This document shows, one piece after another, positions 1 through 8,135 of a stretch of DNA of 44,276 nt. The position numbers and the translations under genes were made by a program. Origin of the DNA: an uncultured Porphyromonadaceae bacterium (GTDB lineage Bacteria > Bacteroidota > Bacteroidia > Bacteroidales > Muribaculaceae). Location: positions 1-44,276 of the forward strand of contig UQER01000023.1 in NCBI GenBank assembly GCA_900540205.1. The letters are read 5' to 3'. Every line of letters begins with the position of its first letter. The first letter of the stretch is position 1. The notes under the pieces are model-generated. The model saw only the letters and a list, made by a program, of their open reading frames with translations. It made no database searches and had not been told where the DNA came from.

Positions 1-928
1 CAATATTCTGTTTAATCCATTTGAAGAAAACTTCTATATCCCAGCGATGGCGGTAGAGATTGGATATCACCAAGGCGCTGACCTCAAAGTTGTTGGATAT
101 GAAATCCACAATTGTGTCATTGTCCGGGTCATATACCCGTACAAACCGCATGTCATCAGGATAGAGTTTACTCGACTTATATCCGGTGACCCGAATCCGG
201 GAGTCTTCTATGATGCCGGACTTTGCATCGGGGATTTCCATTTGCTCGATGGTCATGAACTTCATGTTCTCTTTCGGACGAGATACCCAGAATGCCTGTG
301 TCTGATGGAATCTGAATAAAGCCTTGAAGTCGACATAAGCCTTGTCCATCACATAGAAAGCGAATGGTTCCGGCGACAGCATGTCAAGTTCGTTGCTGTC
401 ATGCCATTTCCCATCGGTGATATGGATGTTGGCCGGTATGCTTCCACGCAAATCAAGCAATGTGTGCACCTTTACAGCGCCTTTGCTGTATTTGCCCAAT
501 GCCCATGCCGCAAGCTTTATGCTGGTTGATATGGTTGTAGAGTCCAAAGCATATATTACGTTGTCTATGGTTATGTCGGACAGTTTAGTCTTTGAATACA
601 TGGGTCTTACCAGTCCTATGAGATAAATGCCCAGCCCTTCAAAAATTCGATAGTCACGACTTTCGTTAGCCCGCGACAATGATGTGTGGTTGACCGTTTT
701 TCGAAAACCGAGATGATATAGCATTTTTGAATGAGCCTCCAGACATAGACAGATGTCTCGTAGCGAATCACAGCCTGTCAGCTGTCCGAAGAGCAGATGA
801 AGGAGGTGATTGTAACTGTTGAGATTCTTTACATGCCAGTCTCCTTTATACAGCTTTACAAGCTTATCGAACTGATAGCGCGGTATAAATTCGATGACCT
901 GTGAAAAAACATACTTACCCTGATTCAT
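1..928 (-). CDS. IS4-family transposase with DUF4372-type N-terminus, cut by the window edge
   Basis: This reading frame starts at the ATG at 928 and stays open to base 1, so about 309 N-terminal residues are visible and the C-terminus lies outside the window. The protein begins MNQGKYVFSQVIEF and has the small DUF4372-like N-terminal region usual for this group in Bacteroidales. The DDE catalytic core is visible: an aspartate in ALDSTTI, a second in YVMDKAYVDF, and the IS4 signature Y-x2-R-x3-E-x6-K, matched exactly by YRHRWDIEVFFKWIK near the visible end. It would cut and paste its own element. All signature residues that can be seen are intact, so the gene may be active. The stretch is more AT-rich than the housekeeping genes nearby, as expected for mobile DNA. 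Confidence 0.9.
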   Translation of the reverse strand, partial: MNQGKYVFSQVIEFIPRYQFDKLVKLYKGDWHVKNLNSYNHLLHLLFGQLTGCDSLRDICLCLEAHSKMLYHLGFRKTVNHTSLSRANESRDYRIFEGLGIYLIGLVRPMYSKTKLSDITIDNVIYALDSTTISTSIKLAAWALGKYSKGAVKVHTLLDLRGSIPANIHITDGKWHDSNELDMLSPEPFAFYVMDKAYVDFKALFRFHQTQAFWVSRPKENMKFMTIEQMEIPDAKSGIIEDSRIRVTGYKSSKLYPDDMRFVRVYDPDNDTIVDFISNNFEVSALVISNLYRHRWDIEVFFKWIKQNI

Positions 929-1051
929 AATCTTGATGTTTGGGGACAACAAGACTAATAAATCAATTTCAAATCAAAAAATCAATGTTCTCTTGTATTT
1001 AACTAAATACTAATATTTTAATAACAGTGGTTAGATTTTTATCGCACCACT
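1..1051 (-). mobile_element. Insertion sequence, IS4 family (partial; right-hand end approximate)
   Basis: The element comprises the transposase and at least part of the AT-rich stretch upstream of it. An imperfect hairpin at 1026-1051 (AGTGGT and ACCACT arms) could be a subterminal structure of the element. I could not fix the terminal inverted repeat or a target duplication because the other end is outside the window, so the boundary at 1051 is a guess. Bases 1052-1103 separate the element from the end of the next gene. Confidence 0.5.
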
Positions 1052-1103
1052 ACTAATCCGATATTATGATTCCGCATAATCAGGTTTGCCCCATATAGTT
1101 ACA

Positions 1104-1424
1104 TTAATCGACGGTATCATGGCGACGTACTCTTTTGGGTATGAGTTTGTTTATTTCACGCAGGGGCATTGGCGTCACTGGCAATTCCGGCAGCACTTCA
1201 GCCATACGGGATTCCATCCCCACTTGCCGCAGCAGTGCTATGAAATTGCTCAGCGATATATTTGGATGCTTGCCTTGCTCAAAACGGCAGATGGTGGTAT
1301 AACTGACACCTGACTTCTCAGCTAATTCCCGCTGGCTTAATCTCGCGGCCAGACGATATTCCTTCATCCGCCTGGCAAGCAGCTGGAGAATGTCATAATT
1401 CGATTTATAATCCAAATCAATCAT
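1104..1424 (-). CDS. HipB-like / Xre-family helix-turn-helix regulator, probable orphan antitoxin
   Basis: This 106-residue protein has one Xre/Cro-type helix-turn-helix at roughly residues 15-70: MKEYRLAARLSQRELAEKSG is followed by VSYTTICRFEQGKHPNIS, the usual helix 2, recognition helix and Q-G-K turn. A basic tail (IPKRVRRHD) ends it. The size and pattern fit the HipB/HigA antitoxin-regulators of Bacteroidales, which normally precede a HipA-type kinase toxin on the same strand. No such gene follows here; instead an IS4 element begins within about 180 bases. Either the toxin was lost or displaced, or the regulator is a stand-alone repressor. A palindromic operator over its own promoter (1433-1482) suggests autoregulation. 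The DNA-binding role is clear from the motif; the antitoxin role is inference. Confidence 0.82.
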   Translation of the reverse strand: MIDLDYKSNYDILQLLARRMKEYRLAARLSQRELAEKSGVSYTTICRFEQGKHPNISLSNFIALLRQVGMESRMAEVLPELPVTPMPLREINKLIPKRVRRHDTVD

Positions 1425-1432
1425 ATTTCTTT

Positions 1433-1482
1433 ATATGGGTACTTATACCGCAAATGTATACATAAATACCCATATATGCAAA
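1433..1482 (-). promoter_or_regulatory. Promoter with overlapping inverted-repeat operator for the HTH regulator
   Basis: On the minus strand TTTG (1479-1482) is followed by exactly 20 bases and then TACATTTG (1451-1458), a full match to the Bacteroides promoter pattern TTTG-N19-21-TAnnTTTG. Two 14-base arms flank the -7 box: 1433-1446 (ATATGGGTACTTAT) and 1462-1475 (ATAAATACCCATAT). They are inverted copies with one mismatch and a 15-base gap. One arm lies between the two promoter boxes and the other over the expected start of transcription, so a bound dimer would block RNA polymerase. Confidence 0.75.
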
Positions 1483-1571
1483 TATTATTAGCTTGCATTC
1501 CGGGCAATCGCAATCAAAGATATTAAGCAAACAAAAGACTCAAAATAAGCGCTACATCTGCTGCAAAGCAA

Positions 1572-1606
1572 AAGGCCGCTTGACCCATTGTGGGGTCAGC
1601 GGCCTT
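1572..1606 (-). terminator. Rho-independent terminator after plsC
   Basis: A strong GC-rich hairpin has arms AAGGCCGCTTGACCC (1572-1586) and GGGTCAGCGGCCTT (1593-1606), pairing along 14 bases with one bulge. In the minus direction it is followed by TTTTGCTTT. It lies 26 bases beyond the plsC stop codon. Confidence 0.8.
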
Positions 1607-1631
1607 GTTGGTATCATCTGTGGGTGTGCTG

Positions 1632-2363
1632 TCAGCGGCAGGCAGGAGGGAGGGCGGACTGCACAGCCTCGAACGAGCGGGCTATCACGCGGTTGCGGTC
1701 GGCTTCGTCGCGGGGTGCTTCGATGGGACGGTGAATCGTTAGCCGTATCACACCCGGACGGGGTATGAACGTGGTGCGCGGCATCACAAAGAAAGCACCG
1801 TCGATTGTGACCGGCACAACAGGAAGCCCGAATTCCAGCGACAGCTGATACGCCCCCTTATGGAACGCCCCCATACGCCCGGTGAACGTACGCGAGCCTT
1901 CGGGAAACACCACCAGCGACATCCCCCCTTTCAGCGTATGCTCGGCATGCTCCATGGTGCGGCGCACGGCCGAGGGGCTTGAATTGTCGACAAAGATATG
2001 TCCGGCCGCCGCACATGCGGGTCCGATCACCGGGAACCGCCGCAACCCTTTTTTCATCATCCACTTGAAGTTGTGGTTCAGATAGCCGTAGATTGCGAAA
2101 ATGTCGTAGGCTCCCTGGTGATTGGCCACAAATACGTAGCTCGTGGTGGCCGAGATATTCTCCCGTCCGCTCACCGTCACCTTCACCAACGTAAGGGCGA
2201 GGCACACGCGCGCCCAGATGTGCGCAGGCCAGTAGCCCCAGCGTCGGCCTCCGTCCACCATACTGCCCAGCATCGTCAGGACGCCGGCGAGCACAGTTGC
2301 CACCACCACCAGAGGGGCGGCTATGAAGAGAAGGTACAATCGGTAGAGAGCGGTAAGAATCAT
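1632..2363 (-). CDS. plsC: 1-acyl-sn-glycerol-3-phosphate acyltransferase (PlsC family)
   Basis: This 243-residue membrane-bound acyltransferase moves an acyl group to the sn-2 position of lysophosphatidic acid, giving phosphatidic acid for phospholipid synthesis. The N-terminus has a hydrophobic anchor (about residues 1-32). The family motifs occur in order: the catalytic HX4D motif as NHQGAYD (His82, Asp87), the substrate-binding FPEGSR (153-158), and the later VVPVTIDGAF. The length is normal for the family. It lies downstream of glyA on the same strand, separated by 125 bases that contain a hairpin, so it may rely partly on read-through or on a promoter I did not recognise. A related lyso-lipid acyltransferase specificity cannot be excluded. 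Confidence 0.9.
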   Translation of the reverse strand: MILTALYRLYLLFIAAPLVVVATVLAGVLTMLGSMVDGGRRWGYWPAHIWARVCLALTLVKVTVSGRENISATTSYVFVANHQGAYDIFAIYGYLNHNFKWMMKKGLRRFPVIGPACAAAGHIFVDNSSPSAVRRTMEHAEHTLKGGMSLVVFPEGSRTFTGRMGAFHKGAYQLSLEFGLPVVPVTIDGAFFVMPRTTFIPRPGVIRLTIHRPIEAPRDEADRNRVIARSFEAVQSALPPACR

Positions 2364-2407
2364 TTTGTCAGGAGGGGGTCAAGAGGTAACAGTATAATGT
2401 CGGGAAA

Positions 2408-2437
2408 ATCCCATAGGATTATGAAATCCTATGGGAT
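2408..2437 (-). terminator. Hairpin terminator between glyA and plsC
   Basis: A perfect 13-base stem has arms ATCCCATAGGATT (2408-2420) and AATCCTATGGGAT (2425-2437) around a 4-base loop. In the minus direction TTTTCCC follows. It lies about 50 bases past the glyA stop. The short U-tract suggests partial termination, letting some transcripts continue into plsC. Confidence 0.55.
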
Positions 2438-2488
2438 AATGTCTGGAAGAAGGTAATTGTTCAAAGGAATATGGATGATTCCGGCAGC

Positions 2489-3769
2489 TTACCATGCGAA
2501 CATGGGGCGCTCCGACATCATTTCGTTCACTTTCTCGCGTACGGAAGCGATCACAGCAGGATTCTCGGGACTGGAGAGCACGGTGTCGATCATCTCTACG
2601 ATGGGACCCATCTCGTCCTCTTTCAGGCCGCGGGTAGTGATGGCGGGGGTGCCGAGACGGATACCGGAGGTGAGGAAAGGCGAACGGCTGTCGAAGGGAA
2701 CCATGTTTTTGTTGGCAGTGATGTCGGCCTCCACAAGCACGCGTTCAGCCACCTTACCTGTAAGTTCGGGGAACTTGGTGCGAAGGTCAATGAGCATGCA
2801 GTGGTTGTCTGTGCCGCCCGAAATCACCTTGTAGCCCTTGTCGGCCATAGCCTTGGCCATGGCTGCGGAGTTTTTCTTCACCTGATTCTGGTATTCCTTA
2901 TACTCGGGAGTGAGAGCTTCGCCGAAAGCCACTGCCTTGGCCGCAATCACATGCTCCAGCGGGCCGCCCTGAACGCCGGGGAACACGGCGGAATCGAGCA
3001 GCGACGACATTTTGCGCACTTCGCCCTTCTTGGTTGTCTTACCCCAGGGATTGTCGAAGTCCTTGCCCATGAGAATCACGCCGCCGCGCGGACCGCGGAG
3101 GGTCTTGTGGGTTGTGGAGGTGACGATATGCGCGTATTTCAGAGGATTGTCGAGCAGTCCGGCGGCAATCAGACCGGCGGGGTGAGCCATGTCGACCATG
3201 AAGATGGCGCCTACCTCATCGGCAATCTGACGCATGCGGGCATAATCCCATTCACGCGAATAGGCGCTCGCGCCGCCCACAATCAGCTTGGGATGTGTGC
3301 GGTGGGCTATTTCGGCCATCTCGTCGTAATCAACGAGGCCGGTGTCCTCCTTCACATTGTAACCTACGGCATTGAACACAAGGCCCGAGAAATTAACAGG
3401 GCTTCCGTGGCTCAGGTGACCGCCGTGATCCAGGTTCATACCCATGAAAGTGTCGCCCGGACGGAGCACCGACATGAACACCGACATGTTGGCCTGCGCG
3501 CCCGAGTGGGGCTGCACATTGGCGTACTCGGCATTGAAGATAGCCTTCAGACGGTCGATGGCGAGGTTTTCGGCCTCGTCCACCACCTGGCAGCCGCCAT
3601 AGTAGCGGTGGCCGGGATAGCCTTCGGCATACTTGTTGGTAAGGCATGAGCCCATGGCTTCCATCACCTGCGGCGAAACGAAGTTCTCCGAGGCAATGAG
3701 TTCGATACCTTTCTGCTGGCGCTGATGTTCACGCTCGATGATGTCGAAAATTTTTTGGTCGCGTTGCAT
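2489..3769 (-). CDS. glyA: Serine hydroxymethyltransferase
   Basis: This 426-residue, PLP-dependent cytoplasmic enzyme interconverts serine and glycine while loading a one-carbon unit on tetrahydrofolate. It feeds purine, thymidylate and methionine synthesis. The sequence is collinear with the family from the start: ELIASENF near residue 23, the KYAEGYPGHRYYGG segment, and the PLP-binding lysine Lys222 in VTSTTHKTLRGPRGG. The length is typical and the ATG at 3769 gives the standard N-terminus MQRDQKIF. It is preceded on the same strand by the flavin reductase (90-base gap) and the pyr genes, forming a probable operon for nucleotide precursor metabolism. Confidence 0.97.
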   Translation of the reverse strand: MQRDQKIFDIIEREHQRQQKGIELIASENFVSPQVMEAMGSCLTNKYAEGYPGHRYYGGCQVVDEAENLAIDRLKAIFNAEYANVQPHSGAQANMSVFMSVLRPGDTFMGMNLDHGGHLSHGSPVNFSGLVFNAVGYNVKEDTGLVDYDEMAEIAHRTHPKLIVGGASAYSREWDYARMRQIADEVGAIFMVDMAHPAGLIAAGLLDNPLKYAHIVTSTTHKTLRGPRGGVILMGKDFDNPWGKTTKKGEVRKMSSLLDSAVFPGVQGGPLEHVIAAKAVAFGEALTPEYKEYQNQVKKNSAAMAKAMADKGYKVISGGTDNHCMLIDLRTKFPELTGKVAERVLVEADITANKNMVPFDSRSPFLTSGIRLGTPAITTRGLKEDEMGPIVEMIDTVLSSPENPAVIASVREKVNEMMSERPMFAW

Positions 3770-3859
3770 GAATGAAAATATGTTTGTGATAAAAACTGAT
3801 TTTAACTGCTATGGTGAGATTGGAACTGTCAACGGAGCATGCCTCCGAGGGTATCCCCG

Positions 3860-4447
3860 TCAGTCCTTGGCGTCAGACTTCTTCATTACCGAGAAGCCAA
3901 AACGCCCGATGGCATCGCCTTGGGTATAATAGTGCCCGTGGATGTAGTTCAGCAGACCCGCGTCCTCCAGGCGGAATGCATCGGTCTCTGCATCGAACAG
4001 TGCCTCGTCGGCCAGCACATTCACCACTTCGGCAAGAAACATGTGGTGGCTCCCCAACGGTATCACCTGACGCACCACGCATTCCAGCGACAGCGGAGAC
4101 TCCTCGACATACGGACATTCCACCGCCACACCTGCATGAGGTGTGAGGCCGGTTTCCTTCCATTTGTCGTAATCACGACCGGAGCGCACGCCCACCCAGT
4201 CGGTGGCACGCGCCATGTCGGCCGTGGTGAGATTGATGGTGAACTGCATGTTGGCCCTGATGAAGTCGTAGGAATAACGCTCGGGGCGCACGGAGATGTA
4301 GACCATGGCCGGATTGGTGCAAGTCACTCCCGTCCATGCCACCGTGAGCATGTTGGAGTGTTCGGGCGAATCGCCGCAGGTCACAATCACCGCCGGAAGC
4401 GGATAGACCATCGTGCCCGGTTTGAGATTTCTCTTCTCTTTGGCCAT
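3860..4447 (-). CDS. Flavin reductase family protein (FMN-binding split barrel)
   Basis: This 195-residue protein matches the flavin reductase-like domain (PF01613 type) across its length. Visible family features are the N-terminal strand with PLPAVIVTCG, the NMLTVAWTGVTCTNPAMVYISVRPERYSYDFI segment, and the FTINLTT motif that lines the flavin site. Such proteins bind FMN and may reduce free flavin with NAD(P)H, but many homologues in Bacteroidales have no assigned substrate. It lies between pyrI and glyA, 74 bases after pyrI and 90 before glyA. I infer co-transcription with them. The specific reaction is unknown. Confidence 0.85.
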   Translation of the reverse strand: MAKEKRNLKPGTMVYPLPAVIVTCGDSPEHSNMLTVAWTGVTCTNPAMVYISVRPERYSYDFIRANMQFTINLTTADMARATDWVGVRSGRDYDKWKETGLTPHAGVAVECPYVEESPLSLECVVRQVIPLGSHHMFLAEVVNVLADEALFDAETDAFRLEDAGLLNYIHGHYYTQGDAIGRFGFSVMKKSDAKD

Positions 4448-4521
4448 GATTCAGGAATTTGGTGTCGGGATTATCTGTAACGGAGATTTATCGGTGTGAG
4501 ACACAGGGGGCACGATACGGC

Positions 4522-4980
4522 TCAGAGATTGGCCTTGTCGTTGGCCACGGTGTGGTTGCAGTAATGGCAGCGGATGTAGCCCGGCTTGTCATCAACAGCC
4601 TCGAACACCGTTTCCATCGGTTCGTTGTTGGTGATGCACTTGGGATTGCCGCACTTCACTATGCCGCGGATTGAACGCGGCAACTCCACCTGCCGCTTCT
4701 CCACCACCTCATAGTCACGGATAATGTTCACCACGGCTGTGGGGGCGATAAGGGCAATGCGGTTGAGGTCGGCCTCGGGGAAAAAGGTGTCGGCCACCTT
4801 GATTATCCCCTTTTTGCCCAGTTTGCCGCTTTTGAGATTGTTACCGATGGTGAGCTGATGCTGCATGTCGGCGAGGCCGAGAATCTTGACGCACTTGAAC
4901 AGCGCGTCCGACGGTATATGGTCTATCACGGTGCCGTTGCAGAGGGCAGCCACGGCCAGTTCTGTATGATTCTGTTGCAT
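4522..4980 (-). CDS. pyrI: Aspartate carbamoyltransferase regulatory chain
   Basis: PyrI is the allosteric chain of aspartate transcarbamylase and carries CTP feedback control of pyrimidine synthesis to the PyrB catalytic chain. The nucleotide-binding domain begins ELAVAALCNGTVIDHIPSDALFK and contains the conserved LGKKGIIKVAD. The C-terminal zinc domain supplies four cysteines in VKCGNPKCITNNEP and IRCHYC. I chose the ATG at 4980 (MQQNHTELAV, 152 residues) because known PyrI proteins start a few residues before this point. An in-frame ATG at 5034 would add 18 residues and overlap the end of pyrB by 7 bases. It directly follows pyrB on the same strand, as expected. Confidence 0.93.
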   Translation of the reverse strand: MQQNHTELAVAALCNGTVIDHIPSDALFKCVKILGLADMQHQLTIGNNLKSGKLGKKGIIKVADTFFPEADLNRIALIAPTAVVNIIRDYEVVEKRQVELPRSIRGIVKCGNPKCITNNEPMETVFEAVDDKPGYIRCHYCNHTVANDKANL

Positions 4981-5027
4981 GATGTTCGGATGCAGGAGAT
5001 TGTTGTTGTGATAACGTTGGATGGCGA

Positions 5028-5951
5028 TCAGCACTTGCGCGGATCTATTCCGAGAGCGCGACAGATGAGTGCCTGACGTGCGAAAAGACCATTGCGTGCC
5101 TGCTCATAATAGTAGGCTTTGGGGTTGTCGTCCACATCGGTTGAGATTTCGTTGACGCGGGGCAGCGGATGGAGCACCCTCAGATTGGGGCGCGATGTCT
5201 CAAGCATGGCGTTGTGAAGCGTATAGAGGTCCTTCACCCGCTCATATTCCATTATGTCGCTGAAACGCTCGCGCTGCACGCGGGTCATGTACAGGATGTC
5301 GGTCGTATCGATGACTTCACGGGAGAAGTCGGTGTGCTCCTCGAACTCGATGCCCTGCTCGCGGCAGAAATCGATGTATTCACGCGGCATGCGCAGTTCG
5401 TCACAGGCCACGAAGCGGAACTTCGGCTTGAAAAATTTCATGGCCATGAGCAGCGAGTGCACCGTGCGGCCGTACTTGAGGTCGCCCACCATGGTGATGG
5501 TCAGATTTTCCAGTGTGCCCTGCGTTTTCAGAATCGAATAGAGGTCGAGCATGGTCTGCGACGGATGCTGGTTGGCACCGTCGCCGGCATTGATCACCGG
5601 CACTTCCGTCACCTCCGTGGCATAGCGTGCCGCGCCTTCCAGATAGTGACGCATGATGATGAGGTCAACATAGTTGCTCACCATCTTGATGGTGTCCTTC
5701 AGGGTCTCCCCTTTCGACGAGGAAGATGTGGCCGCGTCGGAGAAGCCTATTATACGGCCTCCAAGGCGATTGACCGCCGTTTCAAAACTAAGCCTCGTGC
5801 GGGTGGAGGGTTCAAAAAAGAGCGTCGCCACCACCTTCCCGTCAAGGAACTTGTGATTGGGATGCTCTTCAAAATAACGCGCGGTCTCAAGCAGTTGCAA
5901 AATCTGCTCTTTCGAAAGTTCATCGATTGAAACCAAACTGTTCGGGTTCAT
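5028..5951 (-). CDS. pyrB: Aspartate carbamoyltransferase catalytic chain
   Basis: This 307-residue enzyme joins carbamoyl phosphate and aspartate in the first committed step of de novo pyrimidine synthesis. The carbamoyl phosphate loop FEPSTRTRLSFE (residues 47-57, with Ser49, Thr50, Arg51, Thr52) and the HPSQTMLDL motif are both present. The SSSSKGETLKDT loop supplies the lysine that reaches the neighbouring active site. The length is normal. It heads the run pyrB-pyrI-flavin reductase-glyA on the minus strand, with a strong promoter just upstream (5988-6019). I saw no attenuator in the short leader of about 30 bases, so end-product control probably acts through PyrI. Confidence 0.97.
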   Translation of the reverse strand: MNPNSLVSIDELSKEQILQLLETARYFEEHPNHKFLDGKVVATLFFEPSTRTRLSFETAVNRLGGRIIGFSDAATSSSSKGETLKDTIKMVSNYVDLIIMRHYLEGAARYATEVTEVPVINAGDGANQHPSQTMLDLYSILKTQGTLENLTITMVGDLKYGRTVHSLLMAMKFFKPKFRFVACDELRMPREYIDFCREQGIEFEEHTDFSREVIDTTDILYMTRVQRERFSDIMEYERVKDLYTLHNAMLETSRPNLRVLHPLPRVNEISTDVDDNPKAYYYEQARNGLFARQALICRALGIDPRKC

Positions 5952-5987
5952 CTGCCGGAAATGTTTTGATTGTTTTTACTCGTAGCG

Positions 5988-6019
5988 CAAAGTTAATTAA
6001 AAACTTCGGCACGCGCAAC
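5988..6019 (-). promoter_or_regulatory. Promoter of the pyrB operon
   Basis: On the minus strand GTTG (6016-6019) is followed by 20 bases and TAACTTTG (5988-5995). This is the Bacteroidetes promoter pattern with a perfect -7 box. Transcription should start near 5981, leaving a 5' leader of about 30 bases before the pyrB ATG at 5951. Confidence 0.7.
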
Positions 6020-6183
6020 ACATTTTTCCTACAGATTCGCATGGCTTTTTTCATCAGTTTTCGGGCGGCATCACAACTGCCATGCGGTTTCACGACATCA
6101 GCCGCCTCCCCATCCGGTATTAACCATAGGAAAGCGGCTGACATGAAGTATTATGATATATATTCTTACCGATACGCGTCAGA

Positions 6184-7374
6184 TCACTGATTGAACACCA
6201 CGCGCAGGCCATTGTTCTCCTGTGCGAGTGTAGCGCGCTGATACCAGCGTGCGGCCGAGCGGAGTTCGCGGCCGGAATTCAGCCATCCGCCACCACGAAC
6301 CACTTTGCGCGAACCATCCGTGCACATATAGTCCACTGTGGGTTCAGTAGGATAATTGGCATACCAGTCGGCCACCCATTCATAAACGTTTCCGTGCATA
6401 TCATAAAGCCCAAAACCGTTAGGCTCGAACGAACCGACAGGATAGGTGCTTGCCACATAGCCTTCAAGATCGGGGTTCACCTTGCGGCCACCTTCAGCCA
6501 AGTCATAGTAATCATAGATATAGAAGGATGCCATACCCTGCACCATCTTTGTTCCGTCGCCGATTCCAAACGGCAAGCTCTCCGTCTGCGTGCCGCGGCA
6601 CGCATATTCCCACTGTGCCTCGGTGGGAAGCGAACCGCCTGCCCATCTAGCATATGCATCAGCTCCATACCATGTCACATAAATCACGGGGTTATTCTCA
6701 AAGCCTTCTGCGGGAGCCCACTCGGAGCCGTTCCATGTAACACCGAAATTGAATTTACCGGAATCGCGCAAAGCGGAATCGTGGCACATCAGTTCAGGTT
6801 CAGCACCGTCGCCTTCGGCATAGTTGCCGTCGCTCCCCACACCAACAGCATTGAGGAACATGGCGAACTGGGCATTGGTAACCGGATATTTTCCCATGTA
6901 GAAATCTTTCGAAATGGTGACCGTGTGCAGGGTCTCGTCCTTATAGTGCGACGGTTCAGCGTCGGGAGAACCGAGTTCACGTGTACCGGCTGGGATGAGC
7001 ACGAGTTCGAGACCATGATGGACACCGCTGCCGACAATAAATTTAGCAGAGACTTTCACATCTGCCTCAGGCATAACGAAAGTTGTAGGATTGGCCGAAG
7101 GGTCTGTAAGATCAACAGCGTCGCCATTGTCGGCACGCACAACACTCCATGCATCAAATCCCCAGCCTTCAAGAGGAGTGGCCGTCACAGTAACCACATC
7201 GCCAGGCTTAGCCTCTGCGGCACTTCCAGTCACCGAACCGCCTTCCAGACCGGTGGCAACCTCAACTTCATAGATTTTTTCTTCGGGCAACACTGGATCA
7301 TTGTTGTCATCATCACAAGCCACAAAGCCCATGGCAAGCGCAATAGTCGCTACAAAAAAGATTGATTTCCTCAT
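6184..7374 (-). CDS. Lipoprotein with InlB-like repeat and FGE/SUMF1-fold domain, lacking FGE cysteines
   Basis: This 396-residue protein has a lipoprotein signal ending in FVACDDDNN (Cys about 20), followed by acidic residues that usually direct such proteins to the cell surface. Residues 33-115 form a divergent InlB-type repeat (GGSVTGSAAEAKPGDVVTVTA then PLEGWGFDAW). Residues 125-395 are a formylglycine-generating-enzyme-fold domain, with YPVTNAQF, SLPTEAQWEYACRG, GLYDMHGNVYEWVADW and RGGGWLNSGRELRSAARW. True FGE enzymes carry a cysteine pair after the RGG motif; here that segment reads WLNSGREL with no cysteine, so catalysis of that kind is unlikely. A binding or structural role is more plausible. 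It appears monocistronic. A 7-base-stem inverted repeat at 6099-6140 lies downstream but does not look like a good terminator. Confidence 0.85.
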   Translation of the reverse strand: MRKSIFFVATIALAMGFVACDDDNNDPVLPEEKIYEVEVATGLEGGSVTGSAAEAKPGDVVTVTATPLEGWGFDAWSVVRADNGDAVDLTDPSANPTTFVMPEADVKVSAKFIVGSGVHHGLELVLIPAGTRELGSPDAEPSHYKDETLHTVTISKDFYMGKYPVTNAQFAMFLNAVGVGSDGNYAEGDGAEPELMCHDSALRDSGKFNFGVTWNGSEWAPAEGFENNPVIYVTWYGADAYARWAGGSLPTEAQWEYACRGTQTESLPFGIGDGTKMVQGMASFYIYDYYDLAEGGRKVNPDLEGYVASTYPVGSFEPNGFGLYDMHGNVYEWVADWYANYPTEPTVDYMCTDGSRKVVRGGGWLNSGRELRSAARWYQRATLAQENNGLRVVFNQ

Positions 7375-7739
7375 TTAAATGTAATAAATTGGTTAATAAA
7401 AAAATGGCTTAAACGATTTCAAACAGAAACACAAATAAAACTTCACGACCGGGTTTCCGTAATCGTAACGAGATGTGTGTCTTTGGAAAAAATCCCCGAA
7501 TCAGCAGGGTTATTCACCCATTAGGCCTCAAATATAGCCATTCCTTTGTATAATAATACTCGCCTAACTTTTATTTAAGCTTTATTAACATCAAATTTCT
7601 GCAATAATACTCAAATTTTCATTCACAATGACACAATCACTGCATAAAATTTATCAAACCGTAAAAACAAACCATATTTCTCTCATATAAAAAACTCCCA
7701 TCTCTTTTTTTTAACAACTATCTCCAGCGCTCAAATCCT
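7375..7739. other. AT-rich stretch without a recognisable gene
   Basis: These 365 bases are far more AT-rich than the flanking operons and hold stop codons in all frames. A TATATTTG box on the minus strand (7529-7536) resembles a -7 element for the lipoprotein gene, but no -33 box is at the right distance. I see no further structure. The stretch joins the truncated protease remnant and the AT-rich KilA-N gene and looks like a decayed insertion. Confidence 0.5.
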
Positions 7740-8009
7740 CAGGTTGTTTTTCTATCAGACGGCGGAACCGGGGAATTAAAAGATGTGTATTTCGATGAAG
7801 TAATCGTAGGCCCTTATATAATGCCCAAAGTAGCCGGCGCATTTTCAACCCTCACCTCAGGGATGCTGAGCAAGGAGGATATAGACGGCATGATGGGCAA
7901 TAATTTCCTCAAAAGATTCAATATGCTCATTGACTTCAGGAACAACAAAATCTATCTGCAGCCCAACAACTATTATTACACCCCCTTTTACGATTCCCTC
8001 ATAAAATAA
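7740..8009 (+). pseudogene. 5'-truncated remnant of a retropepsin-like aspartyl protease
   Basis: In the frame ending at the stop at 8007-8009, coding similarity begins near 7740, with no plausible ATG, and runs to the end. The product contains GELKDVYFDEVIVGPYI, MMGNNFLKRFNM and LIDFRNNKIYLQPN. This matches the C-terminal end of secreted aspartyl proteases of Bacteroidetes, where G-x-NFL-x-F-x-x-x-ID is the conserved strand after the second lobe. The N-terminal domain and catalytic Asp motifs are absent, and upstream DNA is AT-rich non-coding sequence. A GTG at 7785 could start a 74-residue peptide, but this would not be a working protease. Confidence 0.6.
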
Positions 8010-8135
8010 CACATTTTTTACATAACAACCGTCAACAATCAACCCGACAAAACACTTGCTTGGGATTCCTGCAACAACTTTGTGGTTGCTGTCGGTTATT
8101 TACATAAAAACGTTTTTGCTTGCTCGGTAAATATC

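Noticed and set aside
3833..3847. A small hairpin CGGAG-CTCCG between the flavin reductase and glyA
   Set aside because: A five-base stem without a U-tract is too weak to call a terminator and would split a likely operon.
5920..6144. A 74-codon minus-strand frame upstream of pyrB
   Set aside because: It covers the pyrB promoter and overlaps the start of pyrB; it has no recognisable features.
8041..8095. An imperfect inverted repeat (CCGACA with TGTCGG, inner GCAAC with GTTGC) after the KilA-N gene
   Set aside because: The stems are short with large unpaired parts and no U-tract, so neither a terminator nor an attachment site can be supported.
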